Below are positions 61,938 to 64,000 of a stretch of 64,000 nt of DNA, piece after piece; within the stretch, counting starts at the first letter, position 1, and the number at the start of each line of letters is the position of its first letter. The notes beneath the pieces were generated by a model. It saw only the letters and a program-made list of their open reading frames with translations, was not told the DNA's origin and did not search any database. Source of the stretch: Streptomyces sp. NBC_01262 (lineage in GTDB: Bacteria; Actinomycetota; Actinomycetes; Streptomycetales; Streptomycetaceae); contig NZ_CP108462.1 in assembly GCF_036226365.1 (NCBI RefSeq), positions 5,843,501-5,907,500 on the forward strand, in the 5' to 3' direction. A program made the translations under genes and the position numbers.

Positions 61938-62936
61938 TCAGTCCACCGCCCTGTGTGCCGCCGCGACGATGTCGGTGGTCTGCGGCAGGGCGGCTTCCTC
62001 AAGCCGCCGGGCGTACGGGATGGGAACCTCTGCGCTGCACACCCGCTCCACGGGGGCGTCCAGTTCGTAGAACGACTGCTCGGCGATGCGGGCGGACACC
62101 TCAGCGGCGAGACTGCCGGTGCGCCAAGCCTCATCGATGATCACGACTCGGTGAGTACGGGTTACTGAGGCGGCGATGGCCGCGTCGTCGAGCGGCCGCA
62201 GCGTGCGCAGGTCGATCACCTCGGCGCTGATGCCCTCGGCAGCCAGTTCGTCGGCCGCGGCAAGGGCCTTGGGCAGTGACCCCCCGTACGTGATCAGGGA
62301 AATGTCGGTGCCGGGCTTGCGAACCGCCGCGTGATCCAGGTCCGCGGGGGCGGTGAGCGGAGCAAGCTCACCGGAGGCGTTGTAGAGACTTCCGTGCTCG
62401 AAGATCAGTACCGGATCGGGGTCGGCCAGTGCCGGGGCCAGCATGTGGCGTGCGTCCTCGATGGTCGCGGGTGCCAGGACGCGGATGCCGGGGATGTGCG
62501 CGTACCAGCCCTCCAGGCTGTGGGAATGCTGCGCGGCGAGTTGCCGGCCCGCGCCCGTGGTCATGCGGATCACCAGCGGTACGGGCAGTTGGCCGCTCGA
62601 CATGTGCAGCAGGGTGGCGGCGTTGTTGAGGATCTGGTCGAGGGCGAGCAGGCTGAAGTTCACGGTCATGATCTCGACGATCGGTCGCATCCCGGCCAGG
62701 GCCGCGCCGATGCCCGCGCCCACGAACGCGGACTCCGACAGCGGGGTGTCGCGAATCCGTTCCGGTCCGAACTCCTCCAGCAGGCCGAGGCTGATGCCAA
62801 AGCATCCGCCGTACCGGCCCACGTCCTCGCCCATGAGAAAGACCCGGTCATCGGAGCGCAGGGCCTCCCGCAGGGCCTCACGCATCGCCTCCCGGTACGT
62901 CGTCTTCCGCTCCTCTTGGTGCTCGCCGGCGCTCAT
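61938..62936 (-). CDS. 2-oxoacid dehydrogenase E1 beta subunit
   Basis: A 332-residue thiamine-diphosphate enzyme subunit. Diagnostic segments are [80 protein letters not shown] and [20 protein letters not shown]. The C-terminal domain holds [20 protein letters not shown] and [20 protein letters not shown]. The GED glutamate that activates the cofactor is present. It lies two bases from both flanking genes. It resembles pyruvate/acetoin dehydrogenase E1 beta most closely. Confidence 0.94.
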   Translation of the reverse strand: MSAGEHQEERKTTYREAMREALREALRSDDRVFLMGEDVGRYGGCFGISLGLLEEFGPERIRDTPLSESAFVGAGIGAALAGMRPIVEIMTVNFSLLALDQILNNAATLLHMSSGQLPVPLVIRMTTGAGRQLAAQHSHSLEGWYAHIPGIRVLAPATIEDARHMLAPALADPDPVLIFEHGSLYNASGELAPLTAPADLDHAAVRKPGTDISLITYGGSLPKALAAADELAAEGISAEVIDLRTLRPLDDAAIAASVTRTHRVVIIDEAWRTGSLAAEVSARIAEQSFYELDAPVERVCSAEVPIPYARRLEEAALPQTTDIVAAAHRAVD

Positions 62937-62938
62937 GG

Positions 62939-64000
62939 TCAGCTCACCCCCGCCGAGGCACTGGTGACATGGAGGAGCAGGTCTTCGACCGGCTCCTCGG
63001 GTGCCTGTTCGGCCGCTTCGACGGCGCGGTCGACCTCGTCGGTGACCCGGCGCTCGAGGTTGGCGAGCTCCTTGTCGCCCAGTTCACCGTTCTCGCGCAT
63101 GCGGTCCATGAGCCGGGTGATCGGGTCCTTTCCCTTCCACTGCTCGACCTCCGCTTTGTCCCGGTAGCGGTCCGGGTCATACATGGAGTGGGCGCGGAAA
63201 CGATAGGTGCGCAGCTCCAGGAAGTGCGGCCCGGCGCCGGCCCGGATGCTCATCGCTGCCCGGCTGGCGGCCTGCTCCACGGCTTCGACGTCCATGCCGT
63301 CCACGGCCCAGGCGACCATGCCGTACGAGGCGGCTCGCATGGCCAGGTCGGTCTGTGCCTCGTGCCGTTCGATGGCTGTGCCCATGGCGTAGAGGTTGTT
63401 CTCGCAGACGAGCAGCAGCGGCAGGTTCCACAGGGCGGCGAGGTTCGCCGTCTCGTGGAACTCGCCCTCGGCGAAGGCCCCGTCGCCGAAGAAGCAGCAG
63501 GTGACGCGGGTCCGTCCGCGCATGCGGTCGGCGAGCGCCAGACCGGCGGCCAGTGGGAGCCCGCCGGCGACGATTGCGTTGCCGCCGTAGAAGCGGCGGC
63601 TCGCATCGAACAGGTGCATCGACCCGCCCCGGCCCCCGCTGCAGCCGGTGGTCCTGCCGTACATCTCGGCCATGACGGCCTCGGCCGGGATGCCACGGGC
63701 CAGCGCGTGGCCGTGGTCGCGGTAGGTGGAGACCACCGCGTCCTCAGGCGTCAGCGCCTGGCTGACACCGACCGCGACGGCCTCCTCCCCGATGTAGAGG
63801 TGGACGAAGCCGCGGATCTTCGCGGCGCTGTACAGCTCGACGCACCGCTCCTCGAAGCGCCGGATGCGCAGCATGGCCTCCAGCAGATCCATCGTGTGCT
63901 CGGTGGCCGCCCGGCCGACGGGAGACTCCGTCCCTGCGCTCGGCTTGCTCGTCGCGGCCTTTTTCGCCGACTTCGGGGTCGTCGCCGAGGCCTTCCGCTT
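62939..64000 (-). CDS. 2-oxoacid dehydrogenase E1 alpha subunit (N-terminus beyond window)
   Basis: The frame is open from the stop at 62939 to the right edge. The conserved domain begins at [20 protein letters not shown] (an ATG at 63892), but the frame continues upstream through a Lys/Ala/Ser-rich stretch with no stop. The true start is therefore probably outside the window, or the ATG is used internally. The thiamine diphosphate motif is [20 protein letters not shown] then [11 protein letters not shown]. Other E1 alpha markers are [31 protein letters not shown] and [20 protein letters not shown]. The basic N-terminal extension resembles that of Streptomyces E1 proteins. Confidence 0.93.
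   Translation of the reverse strand, partial: KRKASATTPKSAKKAATSKPSAGTESPVGRAATEHTMDLLEAMLRIRRFEERCVELYSAAKIRGFVHLYIGEEAVAVGVSQALTPEDAVVSTYRDHGHALARGIPAEAVMAEMYGRTTGCSGGRGGSMHLFDASRRFYGGNAIVAGGLPLAAGLALADRMRGRTRVTCCFFGDGAFAEGEFHETANLAALWNLPLLLVCENNLYAMGTAIERHEAQTDLAMRAASYGMVAWAVDGMDVEAVEQAASRAAMSIRAGAGPHFLELRTYRFRAHSMYDPDRYRDKAEVEQWKGKDPITRLMDRMRENGELGDKELANLERRVTDEVDRAVEAAEQAPEEPVEDLLLHVTSASAGVS

Overview
The window is high-GC actinobacterial DNA, almost certainly from a Streptomyces-type chromosome. The signs are strong third-position GC bias (long shadow ORFs run opposite most genes), GTG/TTG starts, ATGA/GTGA gene overlaps, an NsdA-type regulator, DUF2637-like and IPT/TIG proteins, and an alanine-rich Hint-domain polymorphic toxin. 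No rRNA, CRISPR array or origin was seen. One tRNA gene is present.

Layout. 1-2.3 kb: end of a YtrA/GntR repressor and its ABC transporter. 2.6-5.9 kb: a large secreted subtilisin-like protease. 6.0-7.6 kb: an archaeal-type ATPase behind an unusual 15-bp repeat and hairpin. 7.6-9.5 kb: an Imm7 immunity protein and a flavin-dependent oxidoreductase divergent from a MarR regulator, with two palindromes between them. 9.5-12.3 kb: remnants and orphans, including a decayed IPT/TIG locus. 12.8-18.0 kb: a frameshifted and internally deleted fatty-acyl-AMP ligase, a KS/AT-less KR-ACP-TE polyketide synthase and an antigen-85-like esterase, which recall the fadD32-pks13-Ag85 mycolate locus. 18.1-19.8 kb: an NsdA-like regulator. 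19.8-21.3 kb: no convincing intact gene. 21.3-21.7 kb: a small protein with serine at every third position for 27 consecutive triplets. 21.9-28.5 kb: a cassette (FtsX-type ABC exporter, anchored small protein, two-component system) bounded by a tRNA-Arg(CCU) gene and a 52-bp partial copy of it. 28.7-38.4 kb: accessory DNA with a frameshifted transposase-like gene, an FG-GAP protein/polymorphic toxin/immunity operon, several remnants and two unassigned genes.

From 38.7 kb to the right edge lies a stress and energy block. It holds CBS and CBS-BON proteins, a site-2 protease with CBS domains, a nine-gene V/A-type ATPase operon, two universal stress proteins, an Acg-like nitroreductase, a class I aldolase, Hsp20, a flavodoxin, a P-type ATPase broken by single-base shifts, and a 2-oxoacid dehydrogenase operon with a built-in acyl carrier protein. 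The gene content resembles the hypoxia/dormancy regulons controlled by DevR/DosR-type regulators (OsdR in Streptomyces coelicolor). A 15-bp near-palindrome, roughly GGGRCC-N4-GRCCY, recurs upstream of at least five of these transcription units and may be their shared operator.

Several genes differ from an intact frame by one base, often in G or C runs. The sequence alone cannot tell real decay from assembly error. All family names come from reading translated sequences; no database search was run.
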